DNA of 64,000 nt, from the NCBI RefSeq assembly GCF_000025985.1, contig NC_003228.3, forward strand, positions 1,116,001 through 1,180,000. Reading direction: 5' to 3'. The stretch's first letter is position 1. Each line of letters starts with the position of its first letter. Of the stretch, positions 8,912 to 16,668 are shown one piece after another. The translations under genes and the position numbers were made by a program. Below the pieces are notes generated by a model that saw only the letters and a list, made by a program, of their open reading frames with translations, searched no databases and had not been told where the DNA came from. The stretch comes from Bacteroides fragilis NCTC 9343. Its GTDB lineage: Bacteria; Bacteroidota; Bacteroidia; Bacteroidales; Bacteroidaceae.

Positions 8912-9995
8912 CCTGTTTCAGGTGCTCGTATTCCAACTCGAAACACTCGCTGAAGAAGTGAGTACCTAAGTTGTGCTCTATTTGTTGGAAAGTCCATAAC
9001 TTTCCTCCTTTGAATCGTGGATCGCAGAGAATGGAGTCGTCTTCCATATCGACAATGAACAGATAGACCAAACGATTGGTCTGTTCGTTTTCAAAATGAT
9101 AGGAGATGGTAAATGTCGGTTTCAGATCAGAGGCCTTCGGAAAAGCATTGCTCAATAAGCGGTTGGCTCCCGCCGTCAGTGTCTCCCCGTATCGGAGATA
9201 ACACTCCATCGGTATATCCACTTTGCCTTTATCGAGGATGCAGCTTTGCGGACGATTACAGAGGAACAACATGCCGTGGGTGGAAACAGCAATGCGTATC
9301 ACCGGATTAATGTAGGCATTCTTATAGTTGATAGCTTCCACAGCCAGACTTTTTCCGATTACATCACCACGGGTATTGACGATGGGGACATATTCCGTAT
9401 GCGCCATTACATGATTAAAGTAACGGATACCTATTTGATTGAGCAGGATGCTGAGAATAAATATAGTAGGCGGCAATACGTGATAAAGTACAAGTATGGA
9501 AGTCCGGGTGAGGGGATGTGCTACCAAAACCGTCAGGCTGATGACAGCAAAATGGAGAATACCTAAAATCAGTACGACCCGTGCGGATACAATGGCAGAT
9601 TCTGCTCCTTGAGCAAACAACCGCCGGTTGCATTGGGCATTTTGACGCAGGTAGTGGCTGATGAACTTCCTCCTGTGCAGGAATAGAATAACCATCGGAA
9701 TCAGTATGCTGACTTCAAGTGTAAGCGGCAATGCTCCTTCCGGAACGAAATCTCCGGGAATAAAGCTTGCCAGAGTCAGTAATGTCAAGATTCCCGTAGA
9801 GATATAGAGGATAAAATTGGGTATGCGGGCCCCTTTACGAGACAGAGACCTATACGAATAGATAAGCCCGATACCTGTACCGATATAGATTGATATGTCC
9901 TGTGTTATAAATTCGCATAAGAGGATGGAAACAATAACAGGGATAAAGCCCAATGACATATTAAATGCAGAAGAAAGTACTCCTTTGTTACCCAT
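8877..9995 (-). CDS. Membrane protein with a degenerate Nudix-like C-terminal domain
   Basis: I do not recognise a named family. The first 195 of 372 residues hold about six hydrophobic segments, starting with FIPVIVSILLCEFI and ending with TIFILSILLNQIGI. The C-terminal half, from about residue 205, is soluble and reads like a Nudix fold: VNTRGDVIGKSLA, INPVIRIAVSTHGMLFLCNRP, then a GETLTAGANRLLSNAF stretch where a Nudix box would sit. The key REUxEE residues are missing, so hydrolase activity is unlikely. The soluble part would face one side of the membrane and could bind a nucleotide-like ligand. The gene is convergent with and overlaps the RsmI-like gene. Confidence 0.65.
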   Translation of the reverse strand: MGNKGVLSSAFNMSLGFIPVIVSILLCEFITQDISIYIGTGIGLIYSYRSLSRKGARIPNFILYISTGILTLLTLASFIPGDFVPEGALPLTLEVSILIPMVILFLHRRKFISHYLRQNAQCNRRLFAQGAESAIVSARVVLILGILHFAVISLTVLVAHPLTRTSILVLYHVLPPTIFILSILLNQIGIRYFNHVMAHTEYVPIVNTRGDVIGKSLAVEAINYKNAYINPVIRIAVSTHGMLFLCNRPQSCILDKGKVDIPMECYLRYGETLTAGANRLLSNAFPKASDLKPTFTISYHFENEQTNRLVYLFIVDMEDDSILCDPRFKGGKLWTFQQIEHNLGTHFFSECFELEYEHLKQVIGIREKYKVS

Positions 9996-10059
9996 ATGTT
10001 TTTATTGTATTATTTTGCCGTTTACTTGTAAAACAAACAAGGAGCCTGTTATGTTCTTA

Positions 10060-10926
10060 CTACTTATTATTAAATCGGATATGTTTTTCTGCATGATACG
10101 AGGAGCGTACTAACGGTGCGCTTTCCACTTGTTCGAACCCTTTCTTCAGTCCTGTTTCTTTATAAACAGCAAACTGTTCCGGAGTAATGTATGCTGCAAC
10201 CGGGAAGTGTTTGTGGGTTGGCTGCAGATATTGCCCGATGGTGAGGATTTTGCAACCGACGGAAATCAGGTCGTCCATTAACTCTTCTACTTCAGCAGGA
10301 GTTTCACCCAGACCAACCATAATGCCCGATTTTGCCGTAATACCGCTTTCGGCTATTTGGCGGATCACTTCCAGGCTGGTGTGATAGTTGGCGGCACTAC
10401 GCACCTGTGGACTGATGCGTTTCACAGTCTCCATGTTATGGGAGATGATTTCGGGACAGGCTTTTATCACTTGGTCAACAAGCTCTTTGCGTCCCTGGAA
10501 ATCGGGAATCAGTACTTCGGTAGTTGTTTCCGGATTTAGTCGTTTGATTTCACGAATTGTTTGTGCCCAATGGGCTGCACCCAAATCAGGCAGATCGTCG
10601 CGGTCTACAGATGTGATAACTGCGTGTGAGAGTTTCATCAGGGCAATCGATTCTGCAACGTGGGTCGGTTCGTCGGGATCCAAAGGCAGAGGTCGTCCGG
10701 TCTGGGTATTACAGAATTTACAACTGCGGGTACAGATGTCACCGGCAATCATGAACGTAGCTGTCCCTTTTCCCCAGCATTCGCCCATGTTGGGGCAACG
10801 CCCACTGCTACAGATGGTGTGCAGGCAGTGCGATTCGACAATGCGTTTGGTCTCGGTATAGCGTTCATTGGCTCCAATGCTGATTTTAAGCCATTCGGGT
10901 TTGCGCACCCGTTTATCGTTTCCCAT
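10060..10926 (-). CDS. lipA: Lipoyl synthase
   Basis: Radical SAM enzyme that inserts two sulfurs into protein-bound octanoyl groups to make lipoate, used by 2-oxoacid dehydrogenases and the glycine cleavage system. The 288 residues hold both iron-sulfur sites: the auxiliary cluster Cys set in CLHTICSSGRCPNMGECW, and the radical SAM motif CTRSCKFC. The C-terminal RSSYHAE motif supplies the Ser that ligates the auxiliary cluster. It lies downstream of the DPP-IV gene, with a large palindrome in the 126-bp gap. Confidence 0.96.
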   Translation of the reverse strand: MGNDKRVRKPEWLKISIGANERYTETKRIVESHCLHTICSSGRCPNMGECWGKGTATFMIAGDICTRSCKFCNTQTGRPLPLDPDEPTHVAESIALMKLSHAVITSVDRDDLPDLGAAHWAQTIREIKRLNPETTTEVLIPDFQGRKELVDQVIKACPEIISHNMETVKRISPQVRSAANYHTSLEVIRQIAESGITAKSGIMVGLGETPAEVEELMDDLISVGCKILTIGQYLQPTHKHFPVAAYITPEQFAVYKETGLKKGFEQVESAPLVRSSYHAEKHIRFNNK

Positions 10927-10952
10927 ATAGTATTGTTTTTATTCTATGATTC

Positions 10953-11040
10953 TCCACAGAAGACACGGAGTACACAGAGTTTTATTTTAAAATTCAATCA
11001 TTAAAATAATCCTCAGTGTACTCCGTGTCCTCTCTGTGGC
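10953..11040. repeat. Long imperfect palindrome between DPP-IV gene and lipA
   Basis: Arms 10953-10979 and 11013-11040 are reverse complements apart from a small indel; the core ACACGGAGTACAC is matched by GTGTACTCCGTGT. The AT-rich loop of about 33 bp is itself partly self-complementary. It could form a hairpin of about 25 bp in the transcript between the two genes. It resembles the palindromes at 22599, 41868 and 45631 in design, with a different but related arm sequence (CCACAGA...). Confidence 0.75.
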
Positions 11041-11052
11041 GAGAACTGTTTC

Positions 11053-13263
11053 TTATAAATTATTCCGGAAGAAGTTCGTCAGCTTCGTATACAAGTGGTT
11101 ACGGGTATTTCCGCCATAGATACTATGATTCCGGTTGGTGTATACCTGCATATCGAACTGTTTTCCGAGTTGTACCAGGTGCTCTGCATATTCTGTACAG
11201 TTCTGGAAGTGAACATTATCATCTGCCATACCGTGTACAAGGAGCAGGTTACCATGCAGGTTGTCTGCACGGCTGAATGCTGAAGCAGCTTTATAGCCTT
11301 CGGCATTTTCTTTCGGTGTGCGCATAAAGCGTTCGGTATATACTGTATCGTAATATTTCCAGTCTGTAGGTGCGGCCACAGCAACTCCGGCTTTAAACAC
11401 GGGTGTACCTTCGCTCATACTCATGATGGTCATATATCCGCCGAAACTCCATCCCCAGATACCAATACGTCCTTTGTCCACATAAGGCAGTCCACCCAGA
11501 TATTTGGCAGCTTCCACCTGGTCTTTAGCTTCTTTTACACCCAGGTTCAGGTAGGTGCATTTCTGGAATTCACTGCCACGGCCACCTGTGCCGCGACCAT
11601 CTACACAAGCTACCACGTAGCCGAGGCTTGCCATGTAGGTTTCCCAACTGATTCCCCATTTGTCCAGAACCTGTTGTGAACCCGGACCGCTATACTGGAA
11701 CATCAGTACCGGATAACGTTTGGCAGGATCGAAATTGACCGGTTTCATCATCCAGCCGTTCAGATCGACTCCTTCTGTTGTTTTGAACGTGAAGAATTCT
11801 TTTTGCGGTATGGCATATTCGGCCAGTTTCTGTTTCAGTTTATCATTTGTTACGAGAGTCTTCAAGACCTTACCTGTGTTGTCATTCAAGGTAATCAGCA
11901 TCGGAGTATCGAGGCTGGTAAACTTGTTCATGAAATATTTCATCGAGCTGCTGAAGATGGGACTGTTGGTTCCCGGCTGATTGCTCAGTTTCATCTTCTT
12001 GCCCTTACGGTCTATCTTGTATACCGCCTGACGCATCGGGCTTTCTTCATTGCTGGTGTAATAAAACTCGTTGGTATCCGGATTCCATCCGATAAAGTTT
12101 TTTACTTCATAGTTGCCGCTGGTCACTTGTTTGATCAAGTTACCGTTCATGCTATACCAGTACAAGTGAGGATATCCGCTCTTATCGCTAACAAAGCTGA
12201 AATATTCGGGATAGAACTGAATGTTATCGAATACATTTTCGTTGATGTAATAAGGAGATTCGTCGCGTAGGGCCAGTTTGCACACTGTGCTGCGAGGATC
12301 GGCAAAATACATGTCGAAGCGGTTCTGGTGACGGTTCAGTGTCATGATGGCCAGTTTGTTGGGATCCTGAGTGAAACGGATGCGCGGGATATATCCGTCG
12401 GCGTCTATCGGCAGCTTCACCTGACGGGTCACTTTCGATTTGATGTCGAACGTATGTACTGACACCTTGGAGTTGGGGTAACCTGCTTTGGGATATTTGT
12501 AAGTGTATTCTCCCGGATAATCCTGCAGTGCATCATAACGCGGTGCTTCACCTGCAAACAGGGGGAAAGTGTATGATGGAACCTCCGATTCGTCGAAACG
12601 AACATAGGCCAGCATGGTATTATCGGCATTGAATTCCAGGGCACGGTTGAAACCGAACTCTTCTTCGTATACCCAGTCGGGAATACCGTTCAGTACACTG
12701 TTCAACTTGCCGTCTTCAGTCACTTGCGATTCGCTGTTGCCATACAAAAGCTTTACCAGGAAGATGTTATTATCACGGACAAACGCCACCAGGTTTCCGT
12801 CCGGAGAGAATACCGGGGCTTGCTGCGGACCACCGTCCGATAGCTTTTCAACAATATTGTTGGTAGTCACTCCTTTGTCGTTCCGTTTCACCGGATACAG
12901 GTAGTGGACTGCCGTATAAGAATGACGATAGATGGGCTTGGTTTCGGTTGCAATCAGTATTTTTGATCCGTCCGGTGAAAATTGGTAACTGTCGAATTTC
13001 TTAAAGGGGCATTCGCGGGCTTTTGTCACATCGAATACCACTTCCACCGGTTCACCCGTGCGGAAGGAATATTTCACGATCTGTGTACCTTCGGCATTTC
13101 TTTGTGTGTAGTGTTCGCCGTCAGGCATGGGAACCACACCATAAATGTTTTCGGGGCTGAACTTGCCCGAGTTAATTTCTTTCAGGTCGAGCGCTTTGCC
13201 TCCTTGTGCAAAGCCGGCAAGGCAGCACAGACAGAAAAACAGAAAAATGAATTTTCTTTTCAT
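11053..13263 (-). CDS. Dipeptidyl peptidase IV, S9 family
   Basis: Serine exopeptidase that releases X-Pro (or X-Ala) dipeptides; exported, probably periplasmic. The 736 residues start with a signal peptide (FIFLFFCLCCLAGFAQG), followed by a DPP-IV beta-propeller (about 30-480) that includes the WVYEEEFGF segment, whose Glu-Glu pair binds the substrate amino terminus. The C-terminal alpha/beta hydrolase carries GWSFGGY (nucleophile Ser), DDNVHFQN (Asp) and NHSIYGGNTR (His). The promoter at 13302 gives a short leader. Confidence 0.93.
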   Translation of the reverse strand: MKRKFIFLFFCLCCLAGFAQGGKALDLKEINSGKFSPENIYGVVPMPDGEHYTQRNAEGTQIVKYSFRTGEPVEVVFDVTKARECPFKKFDSYQFSPDGSKILIATETKPIYRHSYTAVHYLYPVKRNDKGVTTNNIVEKLSDGGPQQAPVFSPDGNLVAFVRDNNIFLVKLLYGNSESQVTEDGKLNSVLNGIPDWVYEEEFGFNRALEFNADNTMLAYVRFDESEVPSYTFPLFAGEAPRYDALQDYPGEYTYKYPKAGYPNSKVSVHTFDIKSKVTRQVKLPIDADGYIPRIRFTQDPNKLAIMTLNRHQNRFDMYFADPRSTVCKLALRDESPYYINENVFDNIQFYPEYFSFVSDKSGYPHLYWYSMNGNLIKQVTSGNYEVKNFIGWNPDTNEFYYTSNEESPMRQAVYKIDRKGKKMKLSNQPGTNSPIFSSSMKYFMNKFTSLDTPMLITLNDNTGKVLKTLVTNDKLKQKLAEYAIPQKEFFTFKTTEGVDLNGWMMKPVNFDPAKRYPVLMFQYSGPGSQQVLDKWGISWETYMASLGYVVACVDGRGTGGRGSEFQKCTYLNLGVKEAKDQVEAAKYLGGLPYVDKGRIGIWGWSFGGYMTIMSMSEGTPVFKAGVAVAAPTDWKYYDTVYTERFMRTPKENAEGYKAASAFSRADNLHGNLLLVHGMADDNVHFQNCTEYAEHLVQLGKQFDMQVYTNRNHSIYGGNTRNHLYTKLTNFFRNNL

Positions 13264-13301
13264 TGGCTTAGATGATTTTATAGGTTGTTTCTATGTGTCC
13301 G

Positions 13302-13332
13302 CAAAGGTAACGATAAACGGTGAGCCTTCAAA
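13302..13332 (-). promoter_or_regulatory. Promoter of the DPP-IV gene
   Basis: On the minus strand, TTTG (complement of 13329-13332) and TACCTTTG (complement of 13302-13309) are separated by 19 bp, an exact match to the Bacteroides -33/-7 arrangement. It sits about 40 bp upstream of the ATG. Confidence 0.75.
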
Positions 13333-13376
13333 ACAGGAGGGGTAAAATATCTGTGAAATAGCGTTGGTTAACGAAA

Positions 13377-13464
13377 AAACAGAGTCTCTGTTTGATACGG
13401 ACAGAGGCTGTACGGGACACAAACGGAGGCTTTGTCCCTATGAAACGGAGGCTCTACCCGGCTT
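13377..13464. repeat. Four direct repeats with 22-bp period upstream of the LiaF/LytTR operon
   Basis: Units begin at 13377, 13399, 13421 and 13443, each exactly 22 bp apart. Their first 11 bases are AAACAGAGTCT, GGACAGAGGCT, AAACGGAGGCT and AAACGGAGGCT, while the second halves are variable. To the right, TCGG recurs at 13530, 13551, 13576 and 13597, hinting at a decayed continuation with spacing near 21. The array lies between the divergent DPP-IV and LiaF-like promoters (gap 13264-13700). LytTR regulators bind short direct repeats about 22 bp apart, and the second gene of the adjacent operon is a LytTR protein; the link is inference. Confidence 0.75.
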
Positions 13465-13651
13465 TGTTTGTGTATAGAGACAAAGGGGAGAGAATCCGGA
13501 GTGTCTCCCGATAAAGAGATATGACTATATCGGTTCAAACTTGTACGCAATCGGTGAAAAACAGGTCCGGTTTTATCGGGAATTATCCCCCTTTCATCGG
13601 TTGGCGTACTGTTATTGACGAAAAAGTATTTCCGGGAGGTGGTAAATGGCG

Positions 13652-13659
13652 TATCTTTG
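13652..13659 (+). promoter_or_regulatory. Promoter of the LiaF/LytTR operon, -7 box
   Basis: TATCTTTG with a weak -33 (TTTC, 13629-13632) 19 bp upstream; the expected start lies about 35 nt before the ATG at 13701. Confidence 0.65.
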
Positions 13660-13700
13660 CCCACAAAGATTAAAAGAAATAATTAACAATGAAATAATAT

Positions 13701-14429
13701 ATGGAAAAGAAAGAGTTTTCATCTCCTGCTCGGAGATACGGTAAGTTTTTTATCGCCTTTATTTTTATAACGGCAGGAGTGCTTTTGCTGGCTCGCAATC
13801 TGGGATGGATTTCTTATACCTTGTTTGGTATTTTGGTTTCCTGGCAAATGTTACTGATTCTTTTAGGAATTTACTTAATGTTGCGGCGTCAGATTTTGCG
13901 GGGCGGGATACTGCTTGCTATCGGTGCCTATCTGATCAGTCCGTATTTGGGATGGATGCCTGCAGGAATTCATGTCACTCTTTTCCCGATTGTCCTGATT
14001 GTTATCGGACTTGCTTTTCTGTTCAGGCCGAAACGAGCCCGGCACGAGCGTTCGCACCGAGGGAACTTTGCCAGTAGCCAATATAACTCAACAGATGGAG
14101 TGCTGCACTCCGAAAACACATTTAGCGGCATCAGGCAGGTGGTGCTCGATGAAGTGTTTAAAGGCGGAACTATACAAAACTCTTTTGGCGGGACGGTTAT
14201 CGACTTGCGGCGTACGACTCTTCCCGAAGGAGAAACGTTTCTCGATATTGATTGTACATTTGGTGGAATAGAAATTTATGTGCCTTCCGATTGGAAAGTA
14301 GTGTTTCGGTGTACTACCTGTCTGGGCGGTTGTCAGGACAAACGTTTTGGCGGGGGTATGATCGATCAGAACCGGATATTGGTGATCCGGGGTGATTTGA
14401 CATTCGGAGGTATTGATATAAAAAGTTGA
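13701..14429 (+). CDS. LiaF-like membrane protein (DUF5668 plus cell-wall stress domain)
   Basis: The 242-residue protein has about four membrane segments in residues 15-110 (GKFFIAFIFITAGVLLLARN, LVSWQMLLILLGIYLML and following), matching DUF5668, then a basic linker (RPKRARHERSHRG) and a beta-rich C-terminal domain with TFGGIEIYVPSDWKV and a closing DLTFGGIDIKS, typical of the LiaF/VraT C-terminal domain. In Firmicutes, LiaF restrains a cell-envelope stress regulator. Here the next gene, 9 bp downstream, encodes a membrane LytTR regulator, so a LiaF-type sensor or brake on that protein is a reasonable guess. Confidence 0.8.
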   Translation: MEKKEFSSPARRYGKFFIAFIFITAGVLLLARNLGWISYTLFGILVSWQMLLILLGIYLMLRRQILRGGILLAIGAYLISPYLGWMPAGIHVTLFPIVLIVIGLAFLFRPKRARHERSHRGNFASSQYNSTDGVLHSENTFSGIRQVVLDEVFKGGTIQNSFGGTVIDLRRTTLPEGETFLDIDCTFGGIEIYVPSDWKVVFRCTTCLGGCQDKRFGGGMIDQNRILVIRGDLTFGGIDIKS

Positions 14430-14438
14430 AAATAAAAC

Positions 14439-15281
14439 ATGGATATACATCCTATACAAGAATCTTCCCGGCGGTGGATGACGGCATTGATATTGGCCGT
14501 TGTAGCAGCAGGGATACAAACAACTCTACTTTGGGGCTATGCCGGAGCCGACACGCTTCCGGCTGCAATAGACGGGATTTTATCTGTCGGATTGCTTTGC
14601 CTCCTGGCCTATCTGGCATGGTATGTCATTGGCCTTGTCTCTATATTGCAGACCGACTTGCTGATAGCCGCTTTGGCTCTGCTTTTCTGGCTGGCGGGAG
14701 GCTTTGCCGTGCAATATGTGCTGGAACAGAATATGGGACAAGTATATGCTCCTTTTGGTGAGACGCTTCCTTTCCGTATATTGTTTGGAGCATTGGCCTG
14801 GGGAGTGATGATGTTGTGGTATCGCTTGCAGTCGCTGAATACCGTTCAGGAAGAGATATTAGAAGAGGCTGTTTCGAGAGAGGAAGCCCTTCGTGAAGAA
14901 TTGAGGCAGATTGAATGCCGCGAAGATAAAGCGTTGCCGGAAGAGGCAGAATGTATTGACCGCATCACGGTGAAAGATGGTACACACATTCATCTGATCC
15001 GTACCGACGAGTTGCTTTACATACAGGCATGTGGCGATTATGTCACATTGGTGACCCCTTCGGGACAATATGTCAAGGAGCAGACCATGAAGTATTTTGA
15101 TGCCCATCTGCCATCAGCAGGATTTGTGCGTGTGCATCGTTCTACAATAGTGAACGTGACGCAAATATCACGGGTTGAACTCTTTGGAAAAGAAAATTAT
15201 CAGCTCTCGTTAAAAAACGGCGTAAGGCTGAAAGTGAGTAATTCCGGATATAAATTACTGAAGGAGCGGTTGGAACTTTAA
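14439..15281 (+). CDS. Membrane-anchored LytTR-domain transcription regulator
   Basis: The 280 residues split into four hydrophobic helices (about 14-130), a charged coiled-coil-like linker (EEILEEAVSREEALREELRQIE) and a C-terminal LytTR DNA-binding domain (about 175-280: VKDGTHIHLIRTDELLYIQACGDYV, FVRVHRSTIVNV, SRVELFGKENYQLSLKNG). There is no phosphoacceptor receiver domain and no kinase, so this is a one-component regulator held in the membrane rather than a normal two-component response regulator. It forms an operon with the LiaF-like gene. 22-bp-spaced direct repeats before and after the operon are candidate binding sites. A signal from the envelope could reach the DNA-binding domain through the membrane part. 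Confidence 0.85.
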   Translation: MDIHPIQESSRRWMTALILAVVAAGIQTTLLWGYAGADTLPAAIDGILSVGLLCLLAYLAWYVIGLVSILQTDLLIAALALLFWLAGGFAVQYVLEQNMGQVYAPFGETLPFRILFGALAWGVMMLWYRLQSLNTVQEEILEEAVSREEALREELRQIECREDKALPEEAECIDRITVKDGTHIHLIRTDELLYIQACGDYVTLVTPSGQYVKEQTMKYFDAHLPSAGFVRVHRSTIVNVTQISRVELFGKENYQLSLKNGVRLKVSNSGYKLLKERLEL

Positions 15282-15304
15282 TAACCGCTATCTATGAACA
15301 GGTG

Positions 15305-15343
15305 AAAGGGTGTAGCCATACGATGCGGATGACTACACCCTTT
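15305..15343 (+). terminator. Hairpin after the LytTR gene
   Basis: AAAGGGTGTAG (15305-15315) pairs perfectly with CTACACCCTTT (15333-15343), followed by a short T-run. The right arm is also the first unit of the 22-bp array that follows. Confidence 0.65.
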
Positions 15344-15390
15344 TATGCCTAGGGCTACACCCTTTCCTCCGGATGGCTACACCCTCGGTT
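15325..15390. repeat. Three direct repeats with 22-bp period after the LytTR gene
   Basis: CTACACCCT occurs at 15333, 15355 and 15377, exactly 22 bp apart, inside units starting at 15325, 15347 and 15369; the flanking GGATGG/GGATGA is also shared by units one and three. An inverted copy (AGGGTGTAG) is at 15307-15315. The unit resembles the last upstream unit at 13443 (CGGAGGCTCTACCC). The rest of the gap, 15391-15580, shows nothing clear. Confidence 0.7.
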
Positions 15391-15580
15391 GGAGAAGATG
15401 CTTCATGTGGACATTGCTCACATTTTCTTTATTTATATAATCTTTTCAGACACTTTCTCAGATCTTCTAAGTTAACGTCAATCTACAGATGTTACGTGCT
15501 TTCGTATAAATTTAAAGAGCAGTATAAGGGTGAAGATACAGAAAAAAATAGCTAACGGCTCTTTTCTATAACTTTTTATG

Positions 15581-15588
15581 TATATTTG
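15581..15588 (+). promoter_or_regulatory. Promoter of the radical SAM gene, -7 box
   Basis: TATATTTG, 26 bp before the ATG at 15615. Confidence 0.6.
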
Positions 15589-15614
15589 TACTGTTTACAA
15601 AAGCATGATATTCT

Positions 15615-16550
15615 ATGACTAAACCGGCTCCGACGCCTTTATATAACGAATTTACTTTCTTTCTGAAAAAATACTTTTCCTATAAGGTACAGAAGATATC
15701 TCTTAATGCGGGTTTTACATGTCCTAACCGGGACGGAACGAAGGGATTGGGAGGCTGTACGTACTGTAATAACCAAACATTCAATCCCGAGTATTGTAAA
15801 ACGGAGAAATCCGTCACCCGGCAACTTGAGGAAGGAAAGCAATTCTTTGCCCATAAATATCCGGATATGAAATATCTGGCTTATTTTCAGGCTTATACCA
15901 ATACCTATGCCGAGCTTGAAGGACTGAAAGGGAAATATGAAGAGGCTTTGAGTGTGGACGGGGTGGTGGGACTGGTCATCGGCACACGTCCGGACTGCAT
16001 GCCTGATCCCCTGTTGCGATATCTGGAAGAACTGAATAAGCACACTTTCCTTTTGGTAGAATATGGGATTGAAACTACCCGGGATGTTACTTTGAAACGT
16101 ATCAACCGTGGGCATACCTATGCCGATACGGTAGAAACTGTCAACCGGACGGCTGCTTGCGGGATTCTGACCGGAGGACACGTCATCCTCGGTCTTCCGG
16201 GAGAGACCCATGACGAAATTATCGCTCAGGCGGCCGAATTGTCCCGTTTGCCATTGACCACTCTTAAAATGCATCAGTTGCAGTTGATACGTGGTACGAA
16301 AATGGCACGTGAGTTTGAGTGCCGCCCCGAGGATTTTCATCTCTTTAGTGTGGACGAGTATATCGATCTGGTAATCGACTATGTGGAACACCTGCGCCCC
16401 GATCTGATACTTGAGCGATTTGTTTCACAATCACCGAAAGAACTTCTGATTGCACCCGATTGGGGGCTGAAGAATTATGAATTTACTGCCCGCGTGCAAA
16501 AAAGAATGAAAGAAAGGGGTGCTTATCAGGGAAAGGCATACCTGGTTTAG
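15615..16550 (+). CDS. TIGR01212 (YhcC-type) radical SAM protein
   Basis: The 311-residue protein carries an extended iron-sulfur motif near the N-terminus (CPNRDGTKGLGGCTYCNN), with Cys residues spaced as in the YhcC/TIGR01212 group, and the B12-independent radical SAM core with GTRPDCMP, ETTRDVTLKRINRGHTYAD and GLPGETHDE. The family acts near tRNA modification in some bacteria, but its substrate is not firmly established. It has its own promoter and stands between the LytTR operon and fprA. Confidence 0.88.
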   Translation: MTKPAPTPLYNEFTFFLKKYFSYKVQKISLNAGFTCPNRDGTKGLGGCTYCNNQTFNPEYCKTEKSVTRQLEEGKQFFAHKYPDMKYLAYFQAYTNTYAELEGLKGKYEEALSVDGVVGLVIGTRPDCMPDPLLRYLEELNKHTFLLVEYGIETTRDVTLKRINRGHTYADTVETVNRTAACGILTGGHVILGLPGETHDEIIAQAAELSRLPLTTLKMHQLQLIRGTKMAREFECRPEDFHLFSVDEYIDLVIDYVEHLRPDLILERFVSQSPKELLIAPDWGLKNYEFTARVQKRMKERGAYQGKAYLV

Positions 16551-16561
16551 AAAAAAAGAAC

Positions 16562-16569
16562 TATTTTTG
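16562..16569 (+). promoter_or_regulatory. Candidate fprA promoter, -7 box
   Basis: TATTTTTG lies about 100 bp before the fprA ATG. The leader after it contains repeated GAGTT(G/A)CGAGTT words and a loose inverted repeat ACGAGT/ACTCGT. Confidence 0.45.
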
Positions 16570-16668
16570 CGAAGCGAATGAGTTGCGAGTTACGAGTTGC
16601 AAGCTGAGAGGTACCGTTGGGTATTGTTGTTACTCGTACCCTGTAGCTAAATTAAACTAAAAAAAAGA

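Noticed and set aside
15639..16391. 250-residue minus-strand frame opposite the radical SAM gene
   Set aside because: A shadow of a well-supported gene, with no signature of its own.
16580..16640. Repeated GAGTTGCGAGTTACGAGTTGC words before fprA as an operator or repeat element
   Set aside because: Low-complexity, short and without clear symmetry; kept only as a remark under the fprA promoter.
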